A DNA stretch of 48,184 nt from positions 1-48,184 of the forward strand of contig CAIQNV010000032.1 of assembly GCA_903873295.1 (NCBI GenBank), written 5' to 3'. The notes beneath the pieces were generated by a model. That model was not told the origin of the DNA. It saw only the letters and a list, made by a program, of their open reading frames with translations, and searched no databases. This stretch comes from an uncultured Elusimicrobia bacterium (GTDB lineage: Bacteria > Elusimicrobiota > Elusimicrobia > Elusimicrobiales > UBA9959). A program made the position numbers and the translations under genes. Within the stretch, counting starts at the first letter, position 1. Every line of letters begins with the position of its first letter. Below, in pieces: positions 8,712 to 16,829 of this stretch.

Positions 8712-9836
8712 TCACTTCTCCAGCACTTCGATATTGGCGCGGGGAACCACTATAACTTCGCCGCCGTCGAGGGTAACTTCCAGCACGCGGGCGTGGCTCT
8801 CGCTGCCTATCATCGTCAGTTCCGGCGGCAGGGATTTCACCGTGCCTATCACGCCGAAATGCGGCTCGCGGATAATGCGTATCGGGTCGCCGGGCTCTAT
8901 CCAGCCGCGGCCCTGGTCTTTTTTACATTCGGTAACGTTTTTCGGATACCCCGGCACTATTATTTCCGGCCGCATCACGCCGGCGCGTATCTGCGTGGCG
9001 CCGGAGACGGAAGCTTTCTCGCCGTTGCGGGAAGAGAGCAGCTTGAAAGTGTACTCGGCCATGGGTATCGCGCCGAAACCTTCGGTCACGATCACGGTGA
9101 CGCCCAGCTGCTCGGTGCCGGTCACCGCCACTCCGATGTCGTAGCCCAGGAGCTGGCGCAGATCGCGGTCGTGTATGCCGCCGACGACGATGGCGTTGAC
9201 GCCCAGCTCGATGGCGCGCTTTATGGTCGTAAGGCTGGCGTGCTTGCCGCCGATGACTATTTTCCCTTTATGATTTTCCTTTATGTCTTCCGGGGTCAGG
9301 TCCTCGTCGGGGCTTGAGACCGCCACGGCTATTTCGCCGTTGGTCTCGCCGCCCACGCCGAAGATGCCCTGTATAAAAGTGCCCTCGGCCTCGATCGTAA
9401 CGCCGAAACTGGGCGTAACCTCTACGACGGTGCCTTTCACGTAAGCCTTTATGGGAAGGACTTTCGGCGGCTCGCGGAGCAGCACCTGGCCGGTTATGAG
9501 CGAGATCGCTTCCACGGTGCCGTCCACCGGCGCTTCCACGACGGTTTTAAACCATTTCAGGAAGGGCTTATTCTCGGCGATGGTATCGCCTCTTTTAACG
9601 GCTTCGCCTTCCTTCTTGACCATGAAATTCCGTATTTCATCGGGGCCTACGGAAAGGCGGTTCGCGACGTTCACCGAAAAGACCTTGCCGGGCAGTTCGG
9701 TCTGCGCCACTATGTCCAGAGAGCCGACCTGCTGGCCCAGAACGGCCAGCACCGTGCCGGGGATGGGCAGCAGCCTCTTCTTTTTCAGCAGCGTGCAGGG
9801 CATGACTTTAAGTCCGGGCGTATAAGCGTGAGCCAT
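8712..9836 (-). CDS. MutL-associated protein with a barrel-sandwich (biotinyl/lipoyl-like) region, function unknown
   Basis: A 374-residue soluble protein. Residues about 60-125 look like a hammerhead/barrel-sandwich domain (FMVKKEGEAVKRGDTIAENK, then VEAPVDGTVEAISLITGQVL), as in biotinyl-lipoyl or RnfC-type proteins, but no lysine sits at the usual attachment turn, so it is probably not modified. Residues about 190-260 form an alpha/beta part (GKIVIGGKHASLTTIKRAIE, LGVNAIVVGGIHDRDLRQLL), and the end (PGDPIRIIREPHFGVIGTVK) resembles a KOW/SH3-like barrel. AAGGAGAT lies 6 bases before the ATG. It follows mutL by 96 bases on the same strand, so a role in the same metabolic or chaperone process is likely but unproven. 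Confidence 0.75.
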   Translation of the reverse strand: MAHAYTPGLKVMPCTLLKKKRLLPIPGTVLAVLGQQVGSLDIVAQTELPGKVFSVNVANRLSVGPDEIRNFMVKKEGEAVKRGDTIAENKPFLKWFKTVVEAPVDGTVEAISLITGQVLLREPPKVLPIKAYVKGTVVEVTPSFGVTIEAEGTFIQGIFGVGGETNGEIAVAVSSPDEDLTPEDIKENHKGKIVIGGKHASLTTIKRAIELGVNAIVVGGIHDRDLRQLLGYDIGVAVTGTEQLGVTVIVTEGFGAIPMAEYTFKLLSSRNGEKASVSGATQIRAGVMRPEIIVPGYPKNVTECKKDQGRGWIEPGDPIRIIREPHFGVIGTVKSLPPELTMIGSESHARVLEVTLDGGEVIVVPRANIEVLEK

Positions 9837-9856
9837 AAGCTATCTCCTTAAGAAAC

Positions 9857-9893
9857 CGAAAGTCTAAAATCGGTAATCGAAAGTCTAAAATCG
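9857..9893. repeat. Two exact 16-bp direct repeats (21-bp period) upstream of the barrel-sandwich gene
   Basis: CGAAAGTCTAAAATCG occurs at 9857-9872 and 9878-9893. The next 40 bases hold a reverse-oriented relative (GATCTTCGAAG...CGATTTTCGATCG). A related degenerate string lies at about 18004-18045 and a weaker one at 47334-47356, so this looks like a family of intergenic repeats. Confidence 0.65.
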
Positions 9894-9932
9894 CGGAGTT
9901 CCTGATCTTCGAAGTTCGATTTTCGATCGTTG

Positions 9933-11726
9933 TTATACCGGGTACATCCCCATCGCCTTATACCACTTGTTCATGTCGTCGCGCCGCTTGGAGGGGTCCT
10001 TAGACAGGCAGAAGGGACGGCCGCGGCCGTCCAGCACCAGGCCCACCACGCCGCCCTCGATATCGGCCTCGACGCGGCTGCCCGATCCCGCGCCCATGTC
10101 AAAACCCTTCACCGGCCTGGCCACCAGTCTGGCTTTGGGCGCGGCGAACGGCACATGGATTATGTCCCCGAACCGGAGTTCCCCGGCCTGTCTGCTGCCG
10201 TCGGAACCAGTCACTTCCCACTCCATTACGAGCTGGCCTTCCTTGGCCAGGCCCTTCGGGGCTAGGCAGGTCCCCAGCCGCACGAGGCAGTCGTTGTAGA
10301 AAACGTCCAGCGCGGCTTTTTCGCTTATCTGGGCAAGCACGCCCAGGTGCGGCATCATGAAGATGGAGTCTACGGCCATGCGGGTGACGCCTTCGGGCTG
10401 GTAGGCGTCTATCATCATCAGCATGGACTGGGTGCGGCGGGGGGAATGCGCCAGGATGCCGCCCGAGCCGATCACATAATCGAGCCGCATGACATTGATG
10501 AGGCTGGCCCCGGAGGCGGTCTGGTCAAAAGCGTCCGAGATGGAGCGCTCCTGCTGCACCCCCTTCAGGCCCACGGCCAGCGCCTTGTGCTGGTCGAACG
10601 CCAGGCGCAGAGCCTCGCGGGCGACGGCGTGTTCTATCTGCAGGTCCTCTACCGTCTGCGGGATGGTGGTGGGCCTAATCATTTTATTCTTCAGCCGGTT
10701 ACGCAGGTCCTGCTCGTCTATGTCGAAAGGCAGCCAGCGCAGGATGTTGGCCAGCCCCGCCTCGGCCATCACGTTGGAGATGGAGTAGCTCATGCCGAGG
10801 TTCGCGCTGACGGTCCGGTTGAAGACCTCCGAAAAAACCGAGAACACGTCGGTGGTGGCGCCGCCGATGTCCACGGCCAGCACGTTGAATTTATTAGCCT
10901 TGGCGAATTTCTCCGTCATGGTCCCTACCGCGGCCGGCGTGGGCATGATGGGGGCGCCCACCATCTTCATCAGGCGCGGGTAGCCCGGGGCCTGCTGCAT
11001 GACATGCTCCAGGAAAATATCGTGTATTTTGTGGCGGGCCGGCATGAGGTTCTCTTTTTCCAGGGTGGGGCGCAGGTTCTCGGTGATTATCAGCGCCGTG
11101 CGGTCGCCCAATATTTCTTTTATCTGGTCGTGGGCCTTGTTGTTGCCGGCATAGATCACCGGCAGCTTGTAGGAGGCCCCGAGGCGCGGCTTGGGATCGG
11201 CGGCCTTCAGGAACTGTGCGAGCTCCACCACGTGGGTGATGGTGCCGCCGTCGGTGCCGCCGGAAAGCAGCATCATATCGGGGCGCAGCTGGCGGATCCG
11301 CTCTATCTTCTCGTGGTCGGCGCGCCCGTCGTTGGAGGCCAGCACGTCCATCACTATGGCGCCCGCGCCCAGCGCGCAGCGCTGCGCGGATTCGCCGGTC
11401 ATCGCCTTGACGGCGCCCGCCACCATCATCTGCAGGCCGCCGCCGGCTGAGGAGGTCGAAACATAAATATCGGCGCCCACATTGCCGCTGTTCGGAGTAA
11501 TAATTCTTTCGCCGTCCAGTATTTTGCGGCCGGAAAGCTCCTCGACTTCGGTGATAGAGTTCAGCACGCCTTTAGTGACGTCTTCGAAGGGGGCCTCTAC
11601 CGTGGTGGGGGCCTCACCGCGGAAAGTCTGGCGGTAGGTGTCGCCTTTCTTTTCTATCAGGATGGCTTTAGTGGTGGTGCTGCCGCAGTCGGTCGCTATA
11701 ATAATCTCAAGGTCTTTTTTTGACAT
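9933..11726 (-). CDS. MutL-like (glutamate mutase L family) ASKHA ATPase
   Basis: A 597-residue protein of the MutL family, an actin/Hsp70-type nucleotide-binding fold named for its place beside the glutamate mutase genes of clostridia, where a reactivating or chaperone role for a B12-dependent mutase is presumed. Seen here: the phosphate-1 motif IIATDCGSTTTKAILIEK (about residues 9-26), SAGGGLQMMVAGAVKAMTGE (about 90-110), the second phosphate motif VLAVDIGGATTDVFSVFSE (about 281-299) and VIGSGGILAHSP (about 430). Length fits the family. No B12-binding MutS/GlmS or MutE gene lies in the window. Its start overlaps the upstream 111-residue gene by 20 bases, and the barrel-sandwich gene follows. 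Confidence 0.85.
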   Translation of the reverse strand: MSKKDLEIIIATDCGSTTTKAILIEKKGDTYRQTFRGEAPTTVEAPFEDVTKGVLNSITEVEELSGRKILDGERIITPNSGNVGADIYVSTSSAGGGLQMMVAGAVKAMTGESAQRCALGAGAIVMDVLASNDGRADHEKIERIRQLRPDMMLLSGGTDGGTITHVVELAQFLKAADPKPRLGASYKLPVIYAGNNKAHDQIKEILGDRTALIITENLRPTLEKENLMPARHKIHDIFLEHVMQQAPGYPRLMKMVGAPIMPTPAAVGTMTEKFAKANKFNVLAVDIGGATTDVFSVFSEVFNRTVSANLGMSYSISNVMAEAGLANILRWLPFDIDEQDLRNRLKNKMIRPTTIPQTVEDLQIEHAVAREALRLAFDQHKALAVGLKGVQQERSISDAFDQTASGASLINVMRLDYVIGSGGILAHSPRRTQSMLMMIDAYQPEGVTRMAVDSIFMMPHLGVLAQISEKAALDVFYNDCLVRLGTCLAPKGLAKEGQLVMEWEVTGSDGSRQAGELRFGDIIHVPFAAPKARLVARPVKGFDMGAGSGSRVEADIEGGVVGLVLDGRGRPFCLSKDPSKRRDDMNKWYKAMGMYPV

Positions 11727-12042
11727 CGGGGTCGTCCTTTTTCTCCGGTTCGGCGTTCAGCCGGTCTATCAAATATTTTACAGCCTTGCTGTTCTCCAGC
11801 ATAACCCGGTACTTTTCTACGTCTTCTTTTTTAAAGAACACCGTAGTAAGAACGGGCTCTATAAAAGTCACGGCCTGCGCGCCCAGGTTATGCAGCGGAC
11901 TGGTGCTTTCAACCGCGAAGGAGGCGATCTCGCCCAGGCCCCGCGCTTTCACCTTATCCGCCAGGGCATCCAGCAGCTTTTTTTCCTCCGGAGTAGGCTC
12001 CGGAGGCTCCGGTATTTTAAAAGCGTTATTCCAGATACCCAT
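11707..12042 (-). CDS. Small conserved-looking soluble protein upstream of and overlapping mutL
   Basis: A 111-residue protein without signal peptide or membrane segment: an acidic/proline N-terminus (PEPPEPTPEEKKLLDALADK), a central helical region with hydrophobic strands (TFIEPVLTTVFFKKEDVEKY) and a charged tail (EPEKKDDPDVKKRP). I recognise no family. Its 3' end overlaps the start of mutL by 20 bases, which implies translational coupling and a linked function, perhaps a MutL partner. A TAAAAT box on the minus strand (12057-12052) stands 9 bases before the ATG and the only SD-like GGAG is one base from the ATG, so the transcript may be leaderless. Confidence 0.65.
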   Translation of the reverse strand: MGIWNNAFKIPEPPEPTPEEKKLLDALADKVKARGLGEIASFAVESTSPLHNLGAQAVTFIEPVLTTVFFKKEDVEKYRVMLENSKAVKYLIDRLNAEPEKKDDPDVKKRP

Positions 12043-12239
12043 GCTCCGTTTATTTTACAATAAAAAGAAATGTTTATTCTCCTGTAGCCTGCGGAAGATC
12101 GCGCCGGACCGTCCGGGCATCAGCTACACCGCGCCCCGCCACCGGCCCGTTTACATAAAAAATACGGCATGCCGCCCAAGTCAGTTTGAAACCGGAGGCT
12201 CATTAGTAGTAAACTCATAATACTCAGAGTGAAGGCATT

Positions 12240-12764
12240 ATGAACTCCTACAACCGGAAACAAACTACGGGCGGCTTCAGCCCGGCGGTCCTGCTCCTGC
12301 TGGGCGCCGTACTGACCGCCGCGATAATACTCGGAATAAAGTTCCTGGTGGGGGAAGACTCAGCCGGTTCCCCGCCGCAATCCTCAGGGCAGGGCGAAAT
12401 TTTCAAGATCAACAAGGCCACCGGCGGCGCCGCCGGCTACAACCCCGCGGCCAGGTCGGAAAGCACCAGCGGAGATTCCCTGGATATTTTCAAGAAGACC
12501 AATACGGGGTACGCGGCGGATGAATCTTCGTCCACGGCCGAAACGCCCCTGGCCGTCCCGGAGCCGGTAAAAAAACCCGCCGCCGAGGCGGCCGCGAAGA
12601 CAAAGCAGCGCGCCAAAGAGCCCCAAAAAAACCGTCAGCGCACCGCGATACCGCGCATGCAGAAGCCAAAAGCCTTCGGCACCGCGGCGCCGGATAAGCG
12701 GGAGACGCCGAAAGGCGGAGCCGCTGCTCCGGACCTGTCGGACATACTGAAACAGACCCGGTAG
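12240..12764 (+). CDS. Small single-pass membrane protein with a disordered Ala/Pro/Lys-rich tail
   Basis: 174 residues: a short basic N-terminus, one membrane segment (PAVLLLLGAVLTAAIILGIK, residues 15-34), then a low-complexity region rich in Ser, Ala, Pro, Lys and Gly without recognisable domains. It ends with PDLSDILKQTR, and similar short IFK motifs (GEIFKINKAT, DSLDIFKKTN) recur, which could be docking peptides. GAAGG lies 5 bases before the ATG. It is the only plus-strand gene between two minus-strand groups. Function unknown; the architecture suits a linker or scaffold on the inner membrane. Confidence 0.6.
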   Translation: MNSYNRKQTTGGFSPAVLLLLGAVLTAAIILGIKFLVGEDSAGSPPQSSGQGEIFKINKATGGAAGYNPAARSESTSGDSLDIFKKTNTGYAADESSSTAETPLAVPEPVKKPAAEAAAKTKQRAKEPQKNRQRTAIPRMQKPKAFGTAAPDKRETPKGGAAAPDLSDILKQTR

Positions 12765-12808
12765 AGACCGGGAAACGGCAATTGAGAGGACCGCTCCGGC
12801 GGCTAAGA

Positions 12809-12829
12809 AGGCGGGCCGATGGCCCGCCT
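12809..12829. terminator. GC-rich hairpin between convergent genes, possible bidirectional terminator
   Basis: Perfect 9-bp stem AGGCGGGCC (12809-12817) / GGCCCGCCT (12821-12829) with a 3-base loop, lying 45 bases after the plus-strand stop and 4 bases beyond the minus-strand stop. No clear T tract follows on either strand, so it is a weak intrinsic terminator at best. Confidence 0.45.
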
Positions 12830-12832
12830 CCG

Positions 12833-13315
12833 CTATTTTCCGGCGGCCGGGAGGGGGAAGGAAATTTTAATTTTTGACCCGGGCCTGACCCGGTGCGCGC
12901 GGGCCGCTCCGGCCGGAAGTTCAAGCACGCAGGCGGCCGGCGCTGAAACCCGCGCCACCTCGCTTTCGGGCTGGCCGGGCCGGGAGCGCGGCACCCGGTG
13001 AAACACCTTAAGCACTTTCAGTCCGGCGTCCAGAAAAACCATATCCAGGTCGACATAGGTGTTCTTCATCCAGAAAGATTTGATATCCGCCCCGCTGAAC
13101 ACAAAAAGCATGCCGCTGTCCGGCGGCAGTTCCCCGCGGAACATCAACCCCTTTGCCTGGGTTTCCGGCGTGAGCGCGAGCTCGGCCCGCACGCTGAAAC
13201 CGTCCGGCAGAACAAGGTCGGCCAGGGAAGCGCCCGGAGGCACCCGCAGGGCGAGAGCGGAGCCGCAGAGCAGCAGCGCGGCCAGCGCGGCGAAAAACGG
13301 TTTATTTTTTTTCAT
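12833..13315 (-). CDS. Secreted DUF192-family protein
   Basis: 160 residues with a signal peptide (about 1-22, ending SALA) and a single DUF192 domain: LTPETQAKGLMFRGELPPDS, GMLFVFSGADIKSFWMKNTY and LDMVFLDAGLKVLKVFHRV, then a final GSKIKISF strand. These are the family hallmark segments. The biochemical role of DUF192 is not established; members are often exported small beta-barrel proteins. Its start overlaps the end of the upstream secreted protein gene by 14 bases, so the two are probably co-translated. Confidence 0.85.
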   Translation of the reverse strand: MKKNKPFFAALAALLLCGSALALRVPPGASLADLVLPDGFSVRAELALTPETQAKGLMFRGELPPDSGMLFVFSGADIKSFWMKNTYVDLDMVFLDAGLKVLKVFHRVPRSRPGQPESEVARVSAPAACVLELPAGAARAHRVRPGSKIKISFPLPAAGK

Positions 13316-13826
13316 CTGTAGAGAGGGCGGCGGAAGTCGAGACTTGAACGCCCGGAGCGGCCGGGACGGCCGGCATTGCCAGGAAAAGCGGCAGCCTGAG
13401 ATCGGCCGCGGCCTTCAGCCTGCCGGCCGCGTCAAAAATTTCCATGGCGTCGGCACCGTGTTTTTTTGCCAGACCCCGGAACCCGCCCGCTTTAGGCAGC
13501 TCGGCGGCGAGTTTCTGGAACGGGACCGAAGTTTTTTCGGACAGCAGCAGCAGCGCGGCCAGCTCCTGCCTGTAGATCCCGCCGCGCAGATAGTTAAATA
13601 TTTCCCGCTCGGGGTTCGTCGATCCGAGAACGGCATACAGGGTAGCGCTGCTTACCTCGGAGCTGAGCGCCCAGGCGAAGGCGTCCTCCCCGTCCGTATC
13701 GATCTTAGCCGGATCCTGCTTCAGGAACGCGTCGGGCCCCACCTCCGCGCCCAAAAACAACTGCGCCGGGGCCGGCCGGGCGGCCAGCGCCAGAAAAAAA
13801 AAGGCTATCGTTATTGGCCTATACAT
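13302..13826 (-). CDS. Secreted protein of unknown function, co-translated with the DUF192 gene
   Basis: The ATG at 13826 is preferred because it opens a compact signal peptide (MYRPITIAFFFLALAARPAPA). A GTG at 13856 would add ten residues (MKNSVRLCSF) and cannot be excluded; neither start has a good SD. The mature part is mostly helical (ATLYAVLGSTNPEREIFNYL, YRQELAALLLLSEKTSVPFQ, FRGLAKKHGADAMEIFDAAG) with a Pro/Val-rich tail. I recognise no family. The 14-base overlap with the DUF192 gene indicates a shared message. Confidence 0.6.
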   Translation of the reverse strand: MYRPITIAFFFLALAARPAPAQLFLGAEVGPDAFLKQDPAKIDTDGEDAFAWALSSEVSSATLYAVLGSTNPEREIFNYLRGGIYRQELAALLLLSEKTSVPFQKLAAELPKAGGFRGLAKKHGADAMEIFDAAGRLKAAADLRLPLFLAMPAVPAAPGVQVSTSAALSTDEKK

Positions 13827-13920
13827 AAAGGAACACAAGCGGACGCTGTTTTTCACCGCGGGGCGGCGCTTCGCTCTGCGGCCTCAGCGGTAAAAGACGG
13901 AAAACTCGAGCGGCCGCCTT

Positions 13921-14154
13921 TTACAACGACGTCGTGACCAGCGTCTCCGTGGAGAGCACGCCCGGGATAGAGCGTATCTCCTGCACCACGATATTGGAAA
14001 GCGCCGGCAGGTCGTCAGTCTCCATATCGAGCACCAGGTCCCAGCGGCCGAAGACGGCCGACATATGAACCACGCTCTTGAGCCCCTTCAGCTTGCCAAG
14101 GGTCTGCTTTTCCTTACCAGGCAATAGTTTTACGAGTACAAGTCCGGTTACCAT
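13921..14154 (-). CDS. Stand-alone Lrp/AsnC ligand-binding (RAM) domain protein
   Basis: 77 residues that match only the C-terminal effector domain of Lrp/AsnC regulators: VTGLVLVKLLPGKEKQTLGK, VVHMSAVFGRWDLVLDMETD, VVQEIRSIPGVLSTETLVTT. There is no helix-turn-helix. Solo RAM domains are known to oligomerise and bind amino acids or other small molecules, and may tune full-length Lrp proteins. The gene has a good promoter (14204-14232) and AAAGGA upstream of the ATG. It may be followed by the secreted pair after a 66-94 base gap. Confidence 0.85.
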   Translation of the reverse strand: MVTGLVLVKLLPGKEKQTLGKLKGLKSVVHMSAVFGRWDLVLDMETDDLPALSNIVVQEIRSIPGVLSTETLVTTSL

Positions 14155-14203
14155 TTTTTTTCCTTTCGCGCGGGAGGCCGCAGTTCCGCGCCCTTACCTT
14201 ATA

Positions 14204-14232
14204 ATTATACAACCGGCCGCGGATATATTCAA
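14204..14232 (-). promoter_or_regulatory. Sigma70-type promoter of the solo RAM-domain gene
   Basis: On the minus strand TTGAAT (14232-14227), a 17-base spacer and a perfect TATAAT (14209-14204). The leader is about 43 bases and contains AAAGGA before the ATG. Confidence 0.7.
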
Positions 14233-14294
14233 GCCTCCGGCAAAAAAGCAGACCCGTTACGGAGGGCCGTTAGGCGCGGCGGCCGCAAATCATT

Positions 14295-14300
14295 TATAAT
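14295..14300 (+). promoter_or_regulatory. -10 box of dtd, probably leaderless
   Basis: A perfect TATAAT ends 6 bases before the dtd ATG at 14307, so transcription would begin at or next to the start codon. No SD fits upstream. The -35 region is weak (TTAGGC at 14270). The sequence ACAGTTATG after the box is shared with the start of the DUF6754-like gene. Confidence 0.55.
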
Positions 14301-14306
14301 ACAGTT

Positions 14307-14759
14307 ATGAGGGCGCTTATACAGAGGGTTAAACGCGGGGGGGTAAAAACCTCCGGCGCGCATACCCTTATAGGGCCGGGCCTGGTAGTGCTGCTGGGAG
14401 TGGGAGAGGGCGACACGGAGGCCGACGCCGATTTTCTGGCCGAAAAAACGGCCAACCTGCGGGTGTTTTCAAACTCGGCGGGAAAATTCGACCATTCGCT
14501 GCTGGATGTTAAGGGCGAGGCGCTGGTGATATCCCAGTTCACGCTTTACGGCGACGCCTCAAAAGGCCGCCGGCCGGATTTTGCCGCCGCCGCCCGGCCG
14601 GCCGAAGCCGCCCGGCTGTATGAATATTTCACGAAGGCGCTGAGAGAAAAAACCGTTCCCGTGAAAACCGGCGTTTTCGCCGCGGACATGGAAGTGGAAA
14701 TAATCAACGACGGCCCCGTGACGATCTGGCTGGACAGCCGCCAGCGTCGGGCGGTTTAG
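14307..14759 (+). CDS. dtd: D-aminoacyl-tRNA deacylase
   Basis: 150 residues, the normal length for Dtd. It begins MRALIQRVKRGGV and carries LVVLLGVGEGDTE, the active-site block VISQFTLYGDASKGRRPDF (about residues 76-94) and the C-terminal NDGPVTIWLDS, which holds the Gly-cisPro motif that screens for D-amino acids. The enzyme hydrolyses D-aminoacyl-tRNA and Gly-tRNA-Ala in the cytoplasm. It is followed after 22 bases by the RNase R gene, which has its own AAGGA, so the two likely share a message. Confidence 0.95.
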   Translation: MRALIQRVKRGGVKTSGAHTLIGPGLVVLLGVGEGDTEADADFLAEKTANLRVFSNSAGKFDHSLLDVKGEALVISQFTLYGDASKGRRPDFAAAARPAEAARLYEYFTKALREKTVPVKTGVFAADMEVEIINDGPVTIWLDSRQRRAV

Positions 14760-14781
14760 GAACTTACGGATCAAGGAAAAA

Positions 14782-16827
14782 ATGAAACCACATTGGAGAA
14801 AAAAAGAAACTCGCGGGGCTTCGGGCGGGCACGAGGCCATAATTGAAGGCGTAATCCAGCACAAGGGCACCTTCGCCTTCCTGCTCTCGGAGAAAGAGGG
14901 CACGGGCGACGTGTTCATCCGGGGCCGCGGCCTTGATCTGGCGATGGACGGGGACCGCGTGCAGGCGCGCGTCCGCCCTGAAAAGAGCGGCCGCCTGGCC
15001 GGCGAAATCATCGCGGTGGTAAAGCGCGCGCGCACCTCGATGGTGGGCATCCTCAGGCGCGTAAAAACCGGCTGGGCGCTGATCCCGGAAAAAGGCAGCG
15101 CTCCTCCGGCCCAGGTGAGCGGCTTCGCCCCGAAGATAGTGCCGGTGGAAGGAGCCTTCGCCGTGCTGGAAGTCACGCGCTGGCCAACCTCCGACGCCGG
15201 TGCCGCCGGCCTGGTGAACGAAATACTGGGCGACCCCGGCGACGTGCGCGCGCGCATAGACGCCATACTGCGCGCCCGCGGCATAAACGAGAATTTTCCG
15301 GGAGAAGTCGTAGCGCAGGCGGCAAGTTTCGGCGCGCGGCTGGAACCGGAGCAATGGAAGGGCAGAGAAGAACTGTTCGACCTGCCGGTCTGCACTATAG
15401 ACGGGGCCGACGCCAAAGACTTCGACGACGCCGTCTCGCTGGAAGACCTGGGCGGGGGGATGCTGCGCCTGGGGGTGCATATAGCCGACGTGGCCCACTA
15501 TGTCAAGCCAGGAACCGCGCTCGACGCGGAAGCCTATTCCCGCGCCACCAGCGTTTACCTGCCCGACCGGGTGGTGCCCATGCTGCCGCCGGCGCTCTCG
15601 GACAATCTCTGCAGCCTCGTCCCGCGGCAGGAGCGCCTTACCATGTCGGCGTTCATGGATATTAATTCCTCCGGCAAGGTTACAAAAAGGCGCCTGGCGG
15701 AAACGGTGATAAGATCGTGGCGGCGCTTCACCTACGAGGAAATCCAGACCCTCCTGGAAGGCGGCAAAGTGCCCGACGTGCACAAGAGCATCGGCGAGGC
15801 GGTTAAGCGCATGGGCATACTTACCGACGTGCTTTATAAGCGCCGCGTCGCCCGGGGCGCGCTGGACTTCAACCTGCCCGAATACAAGGTGAACGCGGAC
15901 CCGCACGGCAGGCCGCTGGGCGTCAGCCTGAGGCCGCGCCTTAAAAGCCACCGCCTGATAGAGGAATTCATGCTGCTCGCCAACGAGGCCGTGGCCACGG
16001 AGCTCTACGCCGCTAAATTCCCCTTCCTGCACCGCCGGCACGACACCCCGGACCCGCTGAAGCTGAAAGCGCTTTCAGCGGCTCTGGGCGAGCTGGGGCT
16101 GACCGCGGGACATATAGAAGGGTCCAACGCGGCGAAGGGCCTGCAGGACGTGCTGCGCCAGGCGGAGAACCACCCGCTGACCAACCTTATAAATTCGCTG
16201 ATGGTGCGCAGCATGCGCCAGGCGGTCTACTCGCCGGAGTCGGACGGGCACTTCGGCATAGCGACGCGCTTCTATTCGCACTTCACTTCTCCGATACGCC
16301 GCTACCCCGACCTGATGACGCACCGCGCCGTGAAGGCGCTGCTCCTCGGCAAAAAAGAGAACCACGGGGCGCTGCCGCTGGATAAAGCGGGAGCGCACTG
16401 CTCGGAGCGCGAGCGCGCGGCCTCCGACGCCGAGCACAAGTCGGTGGATATCATGCGCGCGGAGCTGATGAAGGAACTGGTCGGCTCGATAATGGACGGG
16501 GCGGTTACCACCATTATAGACAGCGGCGCTTTCGTGATGCTGGGCGATACTGGGGCGGAAGGCCTGCTGCGCGTGAGCGGGCTTAAGCCCGGCACAAAGA
16601 TAAAAGTGAAGATAGCGGCGGTGGACACGGCGGAAGGGAAGATCGACCTGTCGCTGGAAGGCCCGCCCCCGCAGGGCGGACAGACGGGCCAGGCCCGGCA
16701 GCCGCAAAACAATCCGACCCGCCAGTCGCGCGGCGGCCGCTCCGGCCAGCGCCCCCCGCTGAACTTCGCCCGCACCGCGATGAACAAGGGGCGGGGAAAA
16801 GGAAGAGGCAGGGGACGCGGACGCTGA
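14782..16827 (+). CDS. rnr: Ribonuclease R (RNB-family 3'-5' exoribonuclease)
   Basis: 681 residues. Cold-shock-like domains occupy about 20-150 (IEGVIQHKGTFAFLLSEKEG, MVGILRRVKTGWALIPEKG). The RNB catalytic domain carries the metal-binding motif TIDGADAKDFDDAVSLED at about 205-222 and the LHRRHDTPDPLKLKAL segment, and ends near FGIATRFYSHFTSPIRRYPD (about 492-511). A C-terminal S1 domain (about 570-620) is followed by a basic Gly/Arg tail (NKGRGKGRGRGRGR). It degrades structured RNA. The N-terminal helix-turn-helix of longer RNase R proteins is absent, so it is shorter than the E. coli enzyme. The stop is 2 bases before the next ATG. Confidence 0.93.
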   Translation: MKPHWRKKETRGASGGHEAIIEGVIQHKGTFAFLLSEKEGTGDVFIRGRGLDLAMDGDRVQARVRPEKSGRLAGEIIAVVKRARTSMVGILRRVKTGWALIPEKGSAPPAQVSGFAPKIVPVEGAFAVLEVTRWPTSDAGAAGLVNEILGDPGDVRARIDAILRARGINENFPGEVVAQAASFGARLEPEQWKGREELFDLPVCTIDGADAKDFDDAVSLEDLGGGMLRLGVHIADVAHYVKPGTALDAEAYSRATSVYLPDRVVPMLPPALSDNLCSLVPRQERLTMSAFMDINSSGKVTKRRLAETVIRSWRRFTYEEIQTLLEGGKVPDVHKSIGEAVKRMGILTDVLYKRRVARGALDFNLPEYKVNADPHGRPLGVSLRPRLKSHRLIEEFMLLANEAVATELYAAKFPFLHRRHDTPDPLKLKALSAALGELGLTAGHIEGSNAAKGLQDVLRQAENHPLTNLINSLMVRSMRQAVYSPESDGHFGIATRFYSHFTSPIRRYPDLMTHRAVKALLLGKKENHGALPLDKAGAHCSERERAASDAEHKSVDIMRAELMKELVGSIMDGAVTTIIDSGAFVMLGDTGAEGLLRVSGLKPGTKIKVKIAAVDTAEGKIDLSLEGPPPQGGQTGQARQPQNNPTRQSRGGRSGQRPPLNFARTAMNKGRGKGRGRGRGR

Positions 16828-16829
16828 CT

